Positions 25,544-33,908 of a stretch of 50,790 nt of DNA are shown one piece after another (positions within the stretch are counted from its first letter, which is position 1; each line of letters begins with the position of its first letter). Made by a program: the position numbers and the translations under genes. The DNA comes from JANMDR01 sp031376425 (lineage in GTDB: Bacteria > Pseudomonadota > Gammaproteobacteria > Burkholderiales > Usitatibacteraceae). A model generated the notes under the pieces. The model did not search any database. It worked only from the letters and a program-made list of their open reading frames with translations, and was not told where the DNA came from. The DNA is taken from NCBI GenBank assembly GCA_031376425.1, contig JANMDR010000132.1:1-50790 (forward strand). Reading direction: 5' to 3'.

Positions 25544-25890
25544 CTGAACCCCAGATTCTGATTGATGCAGAGCTTATAATTTTATTTATGGTGATGCGGC
25601 TGTGCTAGTAAAACAAATTTTCGGTATCAAATTTTAGGCACGGCAGAATTAAAAAATTTAACTTAATTACCGTGTCGTAAGTGTGACGCCAATATGATTG
25701 TACCCTGCTGTCAATGCTAAATATATGACTGCATTGAGTTTTATGTGAATTTTTAGACGAGTTGCAAGGTAGCCGCGGCGTCAATTGCAGTTTCTAGTTC
25801 AAAGTCTCTTCACCTGCTCTTGCTGTGCTAATCTTAAGTCAATTCCAAACTTGCTGTATTCAATATAACCACTCAAAATTATCTTAGGCA
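25544..25890. other. Divergent promoter region between the sigma and phosphotransferase genes
   Basis: This 347-base AT-rich gap holds no gene I can support. It must contain the promoters of both neighbours. I could not find a convincing pair of hexamers with normal spacing on either strand, which would fit an ECF-type or otherwise non-standard promoter for the sigma gene. Confidence 0.4.
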
Positions 25891-26976
25891 ATGACTCAAT
25901 CTAATTTTTCGCAATTTGCAGGCACGATGCCGGTTGCAACACGCAACCAGTTTGATGTTAACGCGCTCCAAGTTTGGTTAAGAGCCAACCTTGCCGAGGT
26001 AGTTGGTAGCGATTTCAACAATATTACGTTGGAGCAATTTAAGGGGGGGCAATCCAACCCCACCTATAAGATTCAATTAGCTGATCGTGCGCTAGTGATG
26101 CGTGCCAAACCTGGACCCGCAGCTAAGTTGCTGCCGTCCGCCCATCAAATTGAACGTGAATATGCGGTGATGACGGCATTAGCAAAAGCCAATATTCCGG
26201 TACCAAAAACCCTAGGCCTGTGTACCGATGAAAGCGTGATTGGCCGGGCATTTTTTATTATGGATTGTGTCGAGGGCCGTATTTTATGGGACCCCGCTCT
26301 GCCCGACTTTACCAATGCTGGACGCGCCGCTGTATTTGATGAAATGAATCGCGTCATGGCGCAGCTGCACAGCGTTGATTATGCCGCCATCGGCTTGAGC
26401 GATTACGGTAAGCCGGGCAATTATTTCGCGCGACAAATTGGCCGCTGGACTAAGCAATATCGCGCCTCCGAAACAGAACCTATCGAAGCCATGGAACGCC
26501 TCATGGAATGGCTGCCTGCCAATATTCCTGCGGGTGAAGAAACCACTATTGTGCATGGTGATTACCGGCTAGATAATTTTATTTTCCATCCCACCGAACC
26601 ACGAATTCTCGCGATTTTAGATTGGGAATTATCTACCTTGGGACACCCATTGGCCGATTTCGCCTATCACTGTATGGTTTGGAAGGTGCCACCAAATGCA
26701 TTTAGGGGGCTGGCAGGCGTTGATATCGCCGCCCTTGGCATACCCAAGCTAGATGATTATATTGCCACTTATTGCCAACGTACTGGGCGCGCCGGTATCG
26801 AGAATTTTGATTACTATTTAGCTTATAACCTATTTCGCATGGCGGGTATTTTGCAGGGCATTATGAAGCGCGTTGTGGATGGCACCGCATCGTCAGATCA
26901 GGCCTTGTCGATGGGCAAGGCGGCACGGCCTATGGCTGAATTGGGTTGGCAAATGGCGCAGAAAATCATTAAATGA
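25891..26976 (+). CDS. APH-fold phosphotransferase associated with acyl-CoA dehydrogenase
   Basis: A 361-residue cytoplasmic protein of the aminoglycoside phosphotransferase fold, of the branch related to the N-terminal part of ACAD10/ACAD11. Nucleotide-binding residues are visible in FKGGQSNPTYKI (about 50-61), the catalytic loop HGDYRLDN (222-229) and the metal-binding LDWELSTLGHPLAD (243-256). In this branch the kinase is thought to phosphorylate 4-hydroxyacyl-CoA so that the neighbouring dehydrogenase-like enzyme can process it. The acyl-CoA dehydrogenase gene follows directly, which supports that role; it is not an antibiotic resistance gene by context. The start is ATG 25891. Confidence 0.85.
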   Translation: MTQSNFSQFAGTMPVATRNQFDVNALQVWLRANLAEVVGSDFNNITLEQFKGGQSNPTYKIQLADRALVMRAKPGPAAKLLPSAHQIEREYAVMTALAKANIPVPKTLGLCTDESVIGRAFFIMDCVEGRILWDPALPDFTNAGRAAVFDEMNRVMAQLHSVDYAAIGLSDYGKPGNYFARQIGRWTKQYRASETEPIEAMERLMEWLPANIPAGEETTIVHGDYRLDNFIFHPTEPRILAILDWELSTLGHPLADFAYHCMVWKVPPNAFRGLAGVDIAALGIPKLDDYIATYCQRTGRAGIENFDYYLAYNLFRMAGILQGIMKRVVDGTASSDQALSMGKAARPMAELGWQMAQKIIK

Positions 26977-27025
26977 AGCGTGCAGCATTCTCAACTACTT
27001 GCGAAAGCTTTTGCAACTCACAAGC

Positions 27026-27051
27026 GTCATCCTAGCGAAGGCTGGAATGAC
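27026..27051. repeat. Short palindromic intergenic repeat, copy 2
   Basis: GTCATCCTAGC and GCTGGAATGAC form an inverted repeat (9 of 11 positions match) around GAAG. Read on the minus strand it matches the repeat at 371-397. It lies in the gap between the phosphotransferase and acyl-CoA dehydrogenase genes. Confidence 0.6.
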
Positions 27052-27112
27052 GGCGAAAAATAGCTTACTGTCGCAGCTTTAATTACGGCAAAACTTAAGA
27101 AAAACCACCAAT

Positions 27113-28327
27113 ATGAACTTCGATTACTCCCCCAAAGTACAAGCACTCCAAGCACGTATGCACGCATTTTTTGATGCACATATTTACCCTAACGAAAAAC
27201 GCTACTACGAAGAATTAGCCGCAAATACCGCAGCGGGTAAGCGCTGGACACCTCTGCAGTTACTCGAAGAGTTGAAACCCAAGGCGCGTGAGGCTGGGCT
27301 ATGGAACTTGTTTATGCCGGGCGACAAATACGGTGCGGGACTGACTAATTTAGAATATGCGCCACTGGCCGAAATTACCGGTGCGGTACATTGGGCACCA
27401 GAAATATTTAATTGCTCCGCACCCGATACCGGCAATATGGAAGTATTCACGCAATACGGCACAACAGCGCAACAAGAACAGTGGCTAAAACCATTACTTG
27501 CCGGTGAAATTCGTTCTGCTTTTGCAATGACAGAACCGGAAGTTGCATCCTCAGACGCCACTAATATTCAAACCCGTATTGTGCGCGATGGCAATGAATA
27601 TGTTGTCAATGGCCGTAAATGGTGGATTTCCGGCGCGGGTGATCCGCGCTGCAAAGTTTATATCGTAATGGGAAAAACCGATACCACCGCCCCTACCCAC
27701 TCACAACAATCGATGATTTTAGTACCTGCCGATGCCAAAGGCGTCACTGTTATTCGCCCCTTGCCAGTGTTTGGTTATGATGATGCACCGCATGGTCACT
27801 GCGAAATTTTGTTTGAAAATGTGCGTGTTCCTTTAGAAAACATATTACTCGGTGAGGGCCGTGGTTTTGAAATCGCACAGGGCCGTCTAGGCCCAGGGCG
27901 GATTCACCATTGCATGCGTTTAATCGGGCTATCAGAGCGTGCCTTAGGCTTAATGTGTAAACGCCTGCAAACCAGGGTGGCGTTTGGCAAACCTGTAGCC
28001 GCACAAAGCGTCTGGCATGAGCGTATTGCCCAAGCTCGTTGCCGCATTGACCAAGCGCGGCTGCTCACCCTCAAAGCGGCGCATATGATGGATACTGTGG
28101 GTAATAAACACGCAAAGGGTGAAATTGCCATGATCAAGGTTGTTGCCCCCCAACTGGCCTGTGATGTGATTGATTGGGCTATTCAAGCACACGGCGGCGG
28201 CGGATTGTGCGATGATTATCCATTAGCCTTTGCATATACGTGGGCACGCATTTTACGGCTGGCCGACGGGCCCGACGAAGTGCATAACGTAACCATAGCA
28301 AAACTGGAATTATCCAAGCATCTGTAA
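27113..28327 (+). CDS. Acyl-CoA dehydrogenase (ACAD10/11-like)
   Basis: A 404-residue FAD enzyme that would oxidise an acyl-CoA to the 2-enoyl-CoA, passing electrons to ETF. The family stretches FAMTEPEVASSDATNIQ (137-153), GRKWWISGAGDPRC (167-180), LGEGRGFEIAQGRLGPGRIHHCMR and the C-terminal AHGGGGLCDDYPLAFAYTWARILRLADGPDEVH are present. The PDEVH end segment and the phosphotransferase immediately upstream place it with the long-chain/4-hydroxyacyl-CoA ACAD10/11 branch. It is cytoplasmic, with no signal. FadD follows 78 bases downstream. Chain-length preference cannot be read from the sequence. Confidence 0.9.
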   Translation: MNFDYSPKVQALQARMHAFFDAHIYPNEKRYYEELAANTAAGKRWTPLQLLEELKPKAREAGLWNLFMPGDKYGAGLTNLEYAPLAEITGAVHWAPEIFNCSAPDTGNMEVFTQYGTTAQQEQWLKPLLAGEIRSAFAMTEPEVASSDATNIQTRIVRDGNEYVVNGRKWWISGAGDPRCKVYIVMGKTDTTAPTHSQQSMILVPADAKGVTVIRPLPVFGYDDAPHGHCEILFENVRVPLENILLGEGRGFEIAQGRLGPGRIHHCMRLIGLSERALGLMCKRLQTRVAFGKPVAAQSVWHERIAQARCRIDQARLLTLKAAHMMDTVGNKHAKGEIAMIKVVAPQLACDVIDWAIQAHGGGGLCDDYPLAFAYTWARILRLADGPDEVHNVTIAKLELSKHL

Positions 28328-28405
28328 TCATTTTTAAGCATTTATTAACGCAAAAAAGCGCACCATAGCGCCATCCTATACAAAATACCAAAGAGGACTT
28401 CACCC

Positions 28406-30160
28406 ATGCCCGCATCAACTTTTCAAAACGAAACGATTACCCAAGCCATCGCCCGGCTAACACCCACTCGCCCTTGGTTAGCACATTACCCCCCGGGCGT
28501 CCCACCCGAAATTAGCGTCGAGGGTCATACCTCATTGGGTGACTTGGCTGAAGCTAGTATTGAAAAATACGCGCAGCGCACCGCCTACAGTTGCATGGAT
28601 GTCGACCTAACCTTTGCAGAAGTAGGGGTACTTTCGGTTGCTCTAGCGGCTTGGTTACAGTCACGTGGAATTGAAAAAGGTGCGCGCGTAGCATTGATGA
28701 TGCCTAATGTATTGCAATATCCGGTGGCTATCGTAGCGGTAATGCGCGCTGGCTATGTGGTTGCAAACGTAAACCCGCTTTATACCCCACGAGAACTTGA
28801 GCACCAACTGACAGATTGCGGTGCCGAAGCCATTATTGTGTTGGAAAACTTTTGCGCCACTTTAGAGGGCGTGCTACCAAAGACCAAAATTAAGCATGTT
28901 GTTGTGGCATCCATGGGCGACTTGCTTGGGTTCTTTAAGGGCTGGTTAGTAAATTACACCGTACGCAATAAGAAAAAATTAGTCCCAGCCTACAATATTC
29001 CTAACGCCATCAAATTTAACGACGCCGTGCGTGCCGGAAAAAGTATGCCATTTAAAAAGCCGCAAGTTGGCTTAGATGATATTGCGTTTTTACAATACAC
29101 AGGCGGCACGACTGGCGTAGCCAAAGGCGCAGTTTTATTGCATCGTAATATTATTGGTAGTGTACTGTCGGCCGAAGCATGGCTACAACCAGCGCTAACC
29201 GACACCACCAAAGGCCCCCCACCGGACCCCGTGATAGAAGTATGCGCCCTGCCGATGTACCATATTTTTGCGCTGGTTTCATGCATGTGGCTTGCCATGA
29301 AAGTGGGCGGGCAAAATCTACTTATCGTTAATCCCCGTGATGTGGATGGTATGGTGGAAACCCTGCGCAAACATAAATTTAATGTACTTCCGGCGGTTAA
29401 CACCATGTTTAATACCTTGGTGAATCACCCCGGTTTTCAAACCCTTGATTTTTCGAGCCTGCGTATTTCTAACGGCGGCGGTATGGCCGTGCAAAAATCG
29501 GTTGCCGAACAGTGGTTAAAACTGACTAACACCCCAATCATCGAAGGTTTCGGCTTAACCGAAACCTGTTCTGGTGCCACCTGTAATCCTGCCATGAGCA
29601 CCGCCTATACTGGCGACGTTGGCATGCCCATGCCATCGGCTGAAGTTTCGATTCGCGACGATGATGGCAACGTGGTGGCAGACGGCGAACCCGGCGAGAT
29701 TTGCTTAAGAGGCATCCACGTAATGGCGGGCTATTGGCAGCGTCAAGCAGAAACCGATAACGTCATGACCGCCGATGGCTTTTTTAAAAGCGGTGATATC
29801 GGCGTAATCACGCCTAGCGGTCATATTAAAATTGTTGATCGTAAAAAGGACATGATTTTAGTCTCTGGCTTCAACGTATACCCCAATGAAATTGAAGATG
29901 TTGTTGCCAGCCATCCCGGTGTAATGGAATGTGCGGCCGTGGGTATATTGGACGATAAATCTGGCGAAGCCGTAAAACTTTATGTGGTTAAGAAAGACCC
30001 CAACCTCACCAAAGAACAAGTAGCAGAGTTTTGCCGCGCGCAATTAACAGGCTATAAAAATCCCAGAAGCATTGAATTTAAAGATGCCTTACCAAAAACC
30101 AATGTGGGCAAAATATTGCGTAGAGCTTTGCGTGACGAAGCTAGAGCAGCGATGAAATAA
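28406..30160 (+). CDS. fadD: Long-chain fatty acid-CoA ligase
   Basis: Activates fatty acids to acyl-CoA with ATP, feeding the dehydrogenase upstream. The 584 residues are slightly longer than E. coli FadD. The AMP-binding P-loop YTGGTTGVAKGA is at 231-242, the ATP motif GFGLTETCS near 389-397, the adenylate-binding YWQRQAETDNVM and FKSGDIG segment near 450-465, and the DRKKDMILVSGFNVYPNEIEDV linker follows. The catalytic lysine near the end lies in PKTNVGKILRR. The N-terminal WLAHYPPGVPPEI segment is typical of FadD. A ribosome-binding site AGAGGA precedes the ATG by about 8 bases. A hairpin follows the stop. Confidence 0.93.
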   Translation: MPASTFQNETITQAIARLTPTRPWLAHYPPGVPPEISVEGHTSLGDLAEASIEKYAQRTAYSCMDVDLTFAEVGVLSVALAAWLQSRGIEKGARVALMMPNVLQYPVAIVAVMRAGYVVANVNPLYTPRELEHQLTDCGAEAIIVLENFCATLEGVLPKTKIKHVVVASMGDLLGFFKGWLVNYTVRNKKKLVPAYNIPNAIKFNDAVRAGKSMPFKKPQVGLDDIAFLQYTGGTTGVAKGAVLLHRNIIGSVLSAEAWLQPALTDTTKGPPPDPVIEVCALPMYHIFALVSCMWLAMKVGGQNLLIVNPRDVDGMVETLRKHKFNVLPAVNTMFNTLVNHPGFQTLDFSSLRISNGGGMAVQKSVAEQWLKLTNTPIIEGFGLTETCSGATCNPAMSTAYTGDVGMPMPSAEVSIRDDDGNVVADGEPGEICLRGIHVMAGYWQRQAETDNVMTADGFFKSGDIGVITPSGHIKIVDRKKDMILVSGFNVYPNEIEDVVASHPGVMECAAVGILDDKSGEAVKLYVVKKDPNLTKEQVAEFCRAQLTGYKNPRSIEFKDALPKTNVGKILRRALRDEARAAMK

Positions 30161-30609
30161 CGCGGTAAAAACCAAGCCCCACTCTCCTACCTAGTCTGGG
30201 AGTGGGTGCTGACCTTGTAACACCCCGCGCATGCGAAGTAAATTGCTGGTGGCGGCCTGTGACGCTAATGAAGTGGTGAACATTGATCCAGTAGTGCGCA
30301 TTGATCAAACCACCAGCAACCTCACCCTGTCACGATTGCATGCGAATGGCATGCCATGGCTGAACGGGCACGACATAGCCCTACCATGCCGGTCATCGCC
30401 AAATGCCGCTGCCACCCCGAAAATATTTATTTTCAAACCCGTGATTGTTTCGTCGCTGAATTACGTTTAGTCGATATGGGCTTGTTTTTTAATTCTCCCC
30501 ACCGCTTCACACAATTTCTGTCAAATTTAATCCATAATTAACAACTAAACTATCAAAACCGCAATACTATCTTACCAATGCACCCTAGTCATTTCCTCTA
30601 GCCTTGTCC
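30161..30609. other. Intergenic region between fadD and the NHL protein gene
   Basis: Two short plus-strand frames here (30231-30470 and 30356-30541) have no recognisable product or ribosome-binding site, so I do not call genes. A hairpin lies at 30175-30210. The stretch GCATGCGAATGGCATGCCA near 30338 resembles GCATGCGCATGGCATTCCA near 33709, so related intergenic sequence flanks the NHL gene on both sides. The last 100 bases before the NHL gene are AT-rich and probably hold its promoter. Confidence 0.4.
30175..30210 (+). terminator. Hairpin after fadD
   Basis: AGC-CCCACTC pairs with GAGTGGG-GCT apart from one bulged base, giving about 10 pairs, 15 bases after the fadD stop. There is no T-tract, so it may need a factor or only protect the 3' end. 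Confidence 0.45.
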
Positions 30610-33459
30610 ATGGAGCCACAAATGCACGCCTTTAAAGCCCTCACTACCTGCGCTGCCACCCTTTGCACTTTTGCCGCACTCATCATTGCCACCCCCGCCA
30701 CCGCGCAAACTGTTTCCACGGTTGCCGGTACGGGCACACAATCATCTACCGGCGATGGTGCAGCCGCCACCTTGGCTACTCTGGACACTCCTTACGGCAT
30801 ACTGGTGCGCAGCGACGGTAGCGTGTTGATTGCAGAGCAATTTGGCCATCGCGTTCGTAAAATTGATGCCGCAGGCATTATCACCACCTTTGCGGGAACG
30901 GGTACGGCCGCTTATACGGCCAGCGCGGCAGCGGCCACTGCTGCCAATTTGAACCAGCCCGCTGGCCTAGCCGAAGATGCGGCGGGTAATGTTTATATTG
31001 GAACACTTGGTGCAATTCTAAAAGTAAGCCTTAGCGGTGCACTTTCTACGCTGGCCGGTGATGGCATGACGCTAGCAAACTTTGGCGATGGTTTACCGGC
31101 ATCGGACGTAGCGGTACACCTGCCTGTTTCCATGGCTTTTGATGCATCCGGCAATTTATTTTTTGCTGATTTTTTAACGAGCAACATCCGTAAAATTGAC
31201 GGCACTACCACGGTAGTGACCAACATCGCTGGCACCGGAGCTTCAGCCGATAGCGCTGATGGCCCGTCTGCCGCAACTTCAACACTGAATGGACCGGCGG
31301 GGCTGGTGGTACAAAGCGACGGTAGTATTCTGGTGGTGGACGGCACGAGCCGCCGTGTGCGTAAAATCATCCAAGGTGGTGCAATCAGCACCATTGCAGG
31401 TATGTCGGGTGTTAACACCAGCACCGGTGATACTGGCCTTGCCACTGCCGCAACCATCAAGGTTCCCCGCGGCCTTGCCAAAGATAGCGCCGGCAATATC
31501 TATGTGGGGGAATTTGGCGCGAACCGCATACGCAAAATTGCCCCAGACGGCATTATCACCACCTTGGTGGGCACCACGGCGGGGGCAGTAGACTCAACCA
31601 GCCCCGCCAGCAATGTGGATGGCCCAATCGCCACGGCGACCATCTTCCAACCCTTCGCACTCGCCGTTGATGCAACTGGTAATTTATATGCCGTTAGCAC
31701 CGGCTTCAATAAGGTAAGAAAAATTACCCCCCCAGTACCACTGATACCCGGTCCCTCCGTATTCAAAAGCTTCGTCAACACTCAAACCGCAACCTTAGGC
31801 ACCATCAGCCCTGACGGTGAGCAAAGCGTGCCCTACGGCGGTGTGGTTAAAGTAACTGTTGCCGCCAAACCCAGCCATGTATTAAGCGTAAGCAGCAATT
31901 GCGACTACATTAAAACCAGCAAACCGGTGGTGGGCGTACCCAACGGCACCGGCACTGATACGTTTAATGTTACCGTTAACGGCTCCTGCCAAATGGAAGC
32001 GACATTCACCCCATTGGTTCCAAAGGTAAATGTAAATAGTGCAACTGCTGCAATCGACCTATTTAAGGCCACCGAACGTACCGACAAATACACCCTCCCC
32101 ACGGCCACCGCGCTAACTCGCAGCATCGTTGGCACACCATTCACGTTTAAAGCCTGGGTAACCGATATTGCCGGTGTGTCTGAACCGAGTCCGACCAATG
32201 TGATTACCTTTAAGGCCAATGATGTAGCCATTCCGGGCTGTGTGAATGTGCCGCTGACCTTACGCCCAAGCAATGTCACGCATATCCGCGAAGCCAATTG
32301 CACCACCCTATTTTCCCCAGCGGGGAATGTGACGATAAAGAGTGAATTTGCCGGTGATGCGTATAACCTAGCGGCAACATCAAGTGGTTTAAATCACAGT
32401 GTGACTGTACCCAGCCCTCTCCCTCGCGCTGCCCAAACGGTTTCCACCTTCGCCGGTATTCCTGATACAGGTGGCGTATTTGGCGACGGCGGTGCCGCCA
32501 CCTTGGCCAGGTTTAACCCACCTACCGGCTTACTGGTCCGCCGCGATGGTAGCGTGCTGATTGCCGATCAACAAAACAATAGCGTTCGTAAAGTCGATAT
32601 CGCAGGCATTATCACGACCTTCGCGGGCACGGGTAGAAATGACATACGAGCACTTACCACCAGCGCCGCCGCGGCCACTACTGCCAATTTAATCGAACCC
32701 TACGCTTTGGCCGAAGATGCATTGGGTAATGTTTATATTGGCTCCGAACTCAGAATTCATAAGGTAAGCCCCAGCGGCGCGCTGTCAACTGTTACTGTTA
32801 CTAGTGATGGCTCGGCGCGAAACACGTTCATTGCCCTTCCACGTGCCATGGCTTTTGATGCATCTGGTAATTTATTTTTTGTTGATGTTGGTTTTAACAC
32901 CATCCGCAAAATTGACGGCACCACCAATATCATGAGCCACATCGCCGGTATCGCCAATTTTTCTGCCAACAGCCCTGATGGCCCGTCTGCCGCCACTACG
33001 CCCCTGAACAGCCCGTTCGGCCTAGTAGTACAAAGCGATGGTAGTCTTCTAGTGGCGGAAGCCGGCGGTCACCGCATACGCAAAATTATACCCGGTGGCG
33101 CCATTAGCACCATTGCCGGTACCGCTGGTGTTAATACCAGCACCGGTGACAACGGCCTAGCCACGGCCGCAACCTTAAATGGCCCCTTCGGCCTTGCTAA
33201 AGATAGCGCCGGCAATATCTATGTGGCTGAATCTTACGCTAACCGCATCCGTAAAATTACCCCTAACGGCATTATTACCACCGTGCTGGGCACCCCAGCG
33301 GGGGTGGTGAATTCATTTAGCCCTAGGAGCGATGTCGATGGCGCAATCGCCACCGCCACCGTATATGAACCCTATGTACTCGCCGTTGATGCGGCCGGTA
33401 ATTTATACTTTGCGGGTTCCTATAGCACTACGGTACGTAAAATTACACTCGTCGAGTAA
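30610..33459 (+). CDS. Exported protein with two NHL-repeat propellers around an Ig-like middle part
   Basis: About 949 residues from ATG 30610; ATG 30622 is the better start for the signal peptide (MHAFKALTTCAATLCTFAALI, cleavage near TATA-Q). Two NHL blocks, at about 30700-31730 and 32435-33459, each hold repeats of the type NxxxVRKI-DxxGxITTxAGTG and AxDAxGNLYxA, suggesting two beta-propellers. Between them lie a Cys-containing beta-rich segment (about 31750-32020) and an Ig-like segment (about 32030-32420). The propellers share long nearly identical DNA stretches, for example around 31479-31512 and 33195-33240, which points to a recent internal duplication. No anchor is seen at the C-terminus. 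NHL propellers usually bind proteins or ligands; the role here is unknown. A ten-C run follows the stop codon. Confidence 0.8.
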   Translation: MEPQMHAFKALTTCAATLCTFAALIIATPATAQTVSTVAGTGTQSSTGDGAAATLATLDTPYGILVRSDGSVLIAEQFGHRVRKIDAAGIITTFAGTGTAAYTASAAAATAANLNQPAGLAEDAAGNVYIGTLGAILKVSLSGALSTLAGDGMTLANFGDGLPASDVAVHLPVSMAFDASGNLFFADFLTSNIRKIDGTTTVVTNIAGTGASADSADGPSAATSTLNGPAGLVVQSDGSILVVDGTSRRVRKIIQGGAISTIAGMSGVNTSTGDTGLATAATIKVPRGLAKDSAGNIYVGEFGANRIRKIAPDGIITTLVGTTAGAVDSTSPASNVDGPIATATIFQPFALAVDATGNLYAVSTGFNKVRKITPPVPLIPGPSVFKSFVNTQTATLGTISPDGEQSVPYGGVVKVTVAAKPSHVLSVSSNCDYIKTSKPVVGVPNGTGTDTFNVTVNGSCQMEATFTPLVPKVNVNSATAAIDLFKATERTDKYTLPTATALTRSIVGTPFTFKAWVTDIAGVSEPSPTNVITFKANDVAIPGCVNVPLTLRPSNVTHIREANCTTLFSPAGNVTIKSEFAGDAYNLAATSSGLNHSVTVPSPLPRAAQTVSTFAGIPDTGGVFGDGGAATLARFNPPTGLLVRRDGSVLIADQQNNSVRKVDIAGIITTFAGTGRNDIRALTTSAAAATTANLIEPYALAEDALGNVYIGSELRIHKVSPSGALSTVTVTSDGSARNTFIALPRAMAFDASGNLFFVDVGFNTIRKIDGTTNIMSHIAGIANFSANSPDGPSAATTPLNSPFGLVVQSDGSLLVAEAGGHRIRKIIPGGAISTIAGTAGVNTSTGDNGLATAATLNGPFGLAKDSAGNIYVAESYANRIRKITPNGIITTVLGTPAGVVNSFSPRSDVDGAIATATVYEPYVLAVDAAGNLYFAGSYSTTVRKITLVE

Positions 33460-33659
33460 CCCCCCCCCCGCAGTGGGTAATGTAACGGCGATAGATGATT
33501 TTGTGGGGAATACGGATAACTTTTGGCATTCAGGATCACTACCCTTGTGGGGGTCTCGCGCACCATTGGCATGCGCCCAAACGGTGAATATAGGACGGCA
33601 TCCAACCGTTATGACGCAAAGTCGATCACAACATACATGCGACCGTGCCATCACGACGA

Positions 33660-33679
33660 GGGCGAATAATTATTCGCCC
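33660..33679. repeat. Perfect 20-base palindrome (interspersed repeat type)
   Basis: GGGCGAATAATTATTCGCCC is its own reverse complement and is followed by CTAC. Palindromes of this type, ending in CCCCTAC, recur in intergenic DNA of many bacteria. A second element with the same CCCCTAC end lies 80 bases further on. Confidence 0.6.
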
Positions 33680-33741
33680 CTACACGTTGCGCGGCGTACG
33701 TCACGCTTGCATGCGCATGGCATTCCACGATCGGTTTGTAT

Positions 33742-33767
33742 GGGGCGTGCACGGCATGCCGTGCCCC
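33742..33767. repeat. GC-rich palindromic repeat
   Basis: The core GCACGGCATGCCGTGC (33749-33764) is a perfect palindrome flanked by GGGGC on the left and CCC on the right, then CTAC. It is the same class of element as the palindrome at 33660-33679. Confidence 0.6.
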
Positions 33768-33908
33768 TACGATTAGCGCAAAACCGCACATTGCCCCATA
33801 CCAAAGTCGTATCGCGGATTAATTAAACAACGGGTAATATACGATTACGCAATGCGCCACGGGGGATTTGCGATGGCGCTGCTAATAAAACTAATCGGGA
33901 GAAAACCA

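Larger units (their letters stand above)
33460..33908. other. Intergenic region with palindromic repeats
   Basis: No gene is supported here. It begins with a run of ten C residues (33460-33469) directly after the NHL stop. Two GC-rich palindromes follow at 33660-33679 and 33742-33767. The last 60 bases before ATG 33909 carry a ribosome-binding site CGGGAGA. An open frame extends to 33852 but the upstream part has no ribosome-binding site. Confidence 0.5.

Noticed and set aside
25891..26976. Aminoglycoside resistance gene
   Set aside because: The APH fold is present, but the neighbouring acyl-CoA dehydrogenase and FadD genes and the sequence type point to acyl-CoA metabolism.
30231..30541. 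Two small plus-strand frames upstream of the NHL gene
   Set aside because: No ribosome-binding site, no homology seen, and they overlap each other in different frames.
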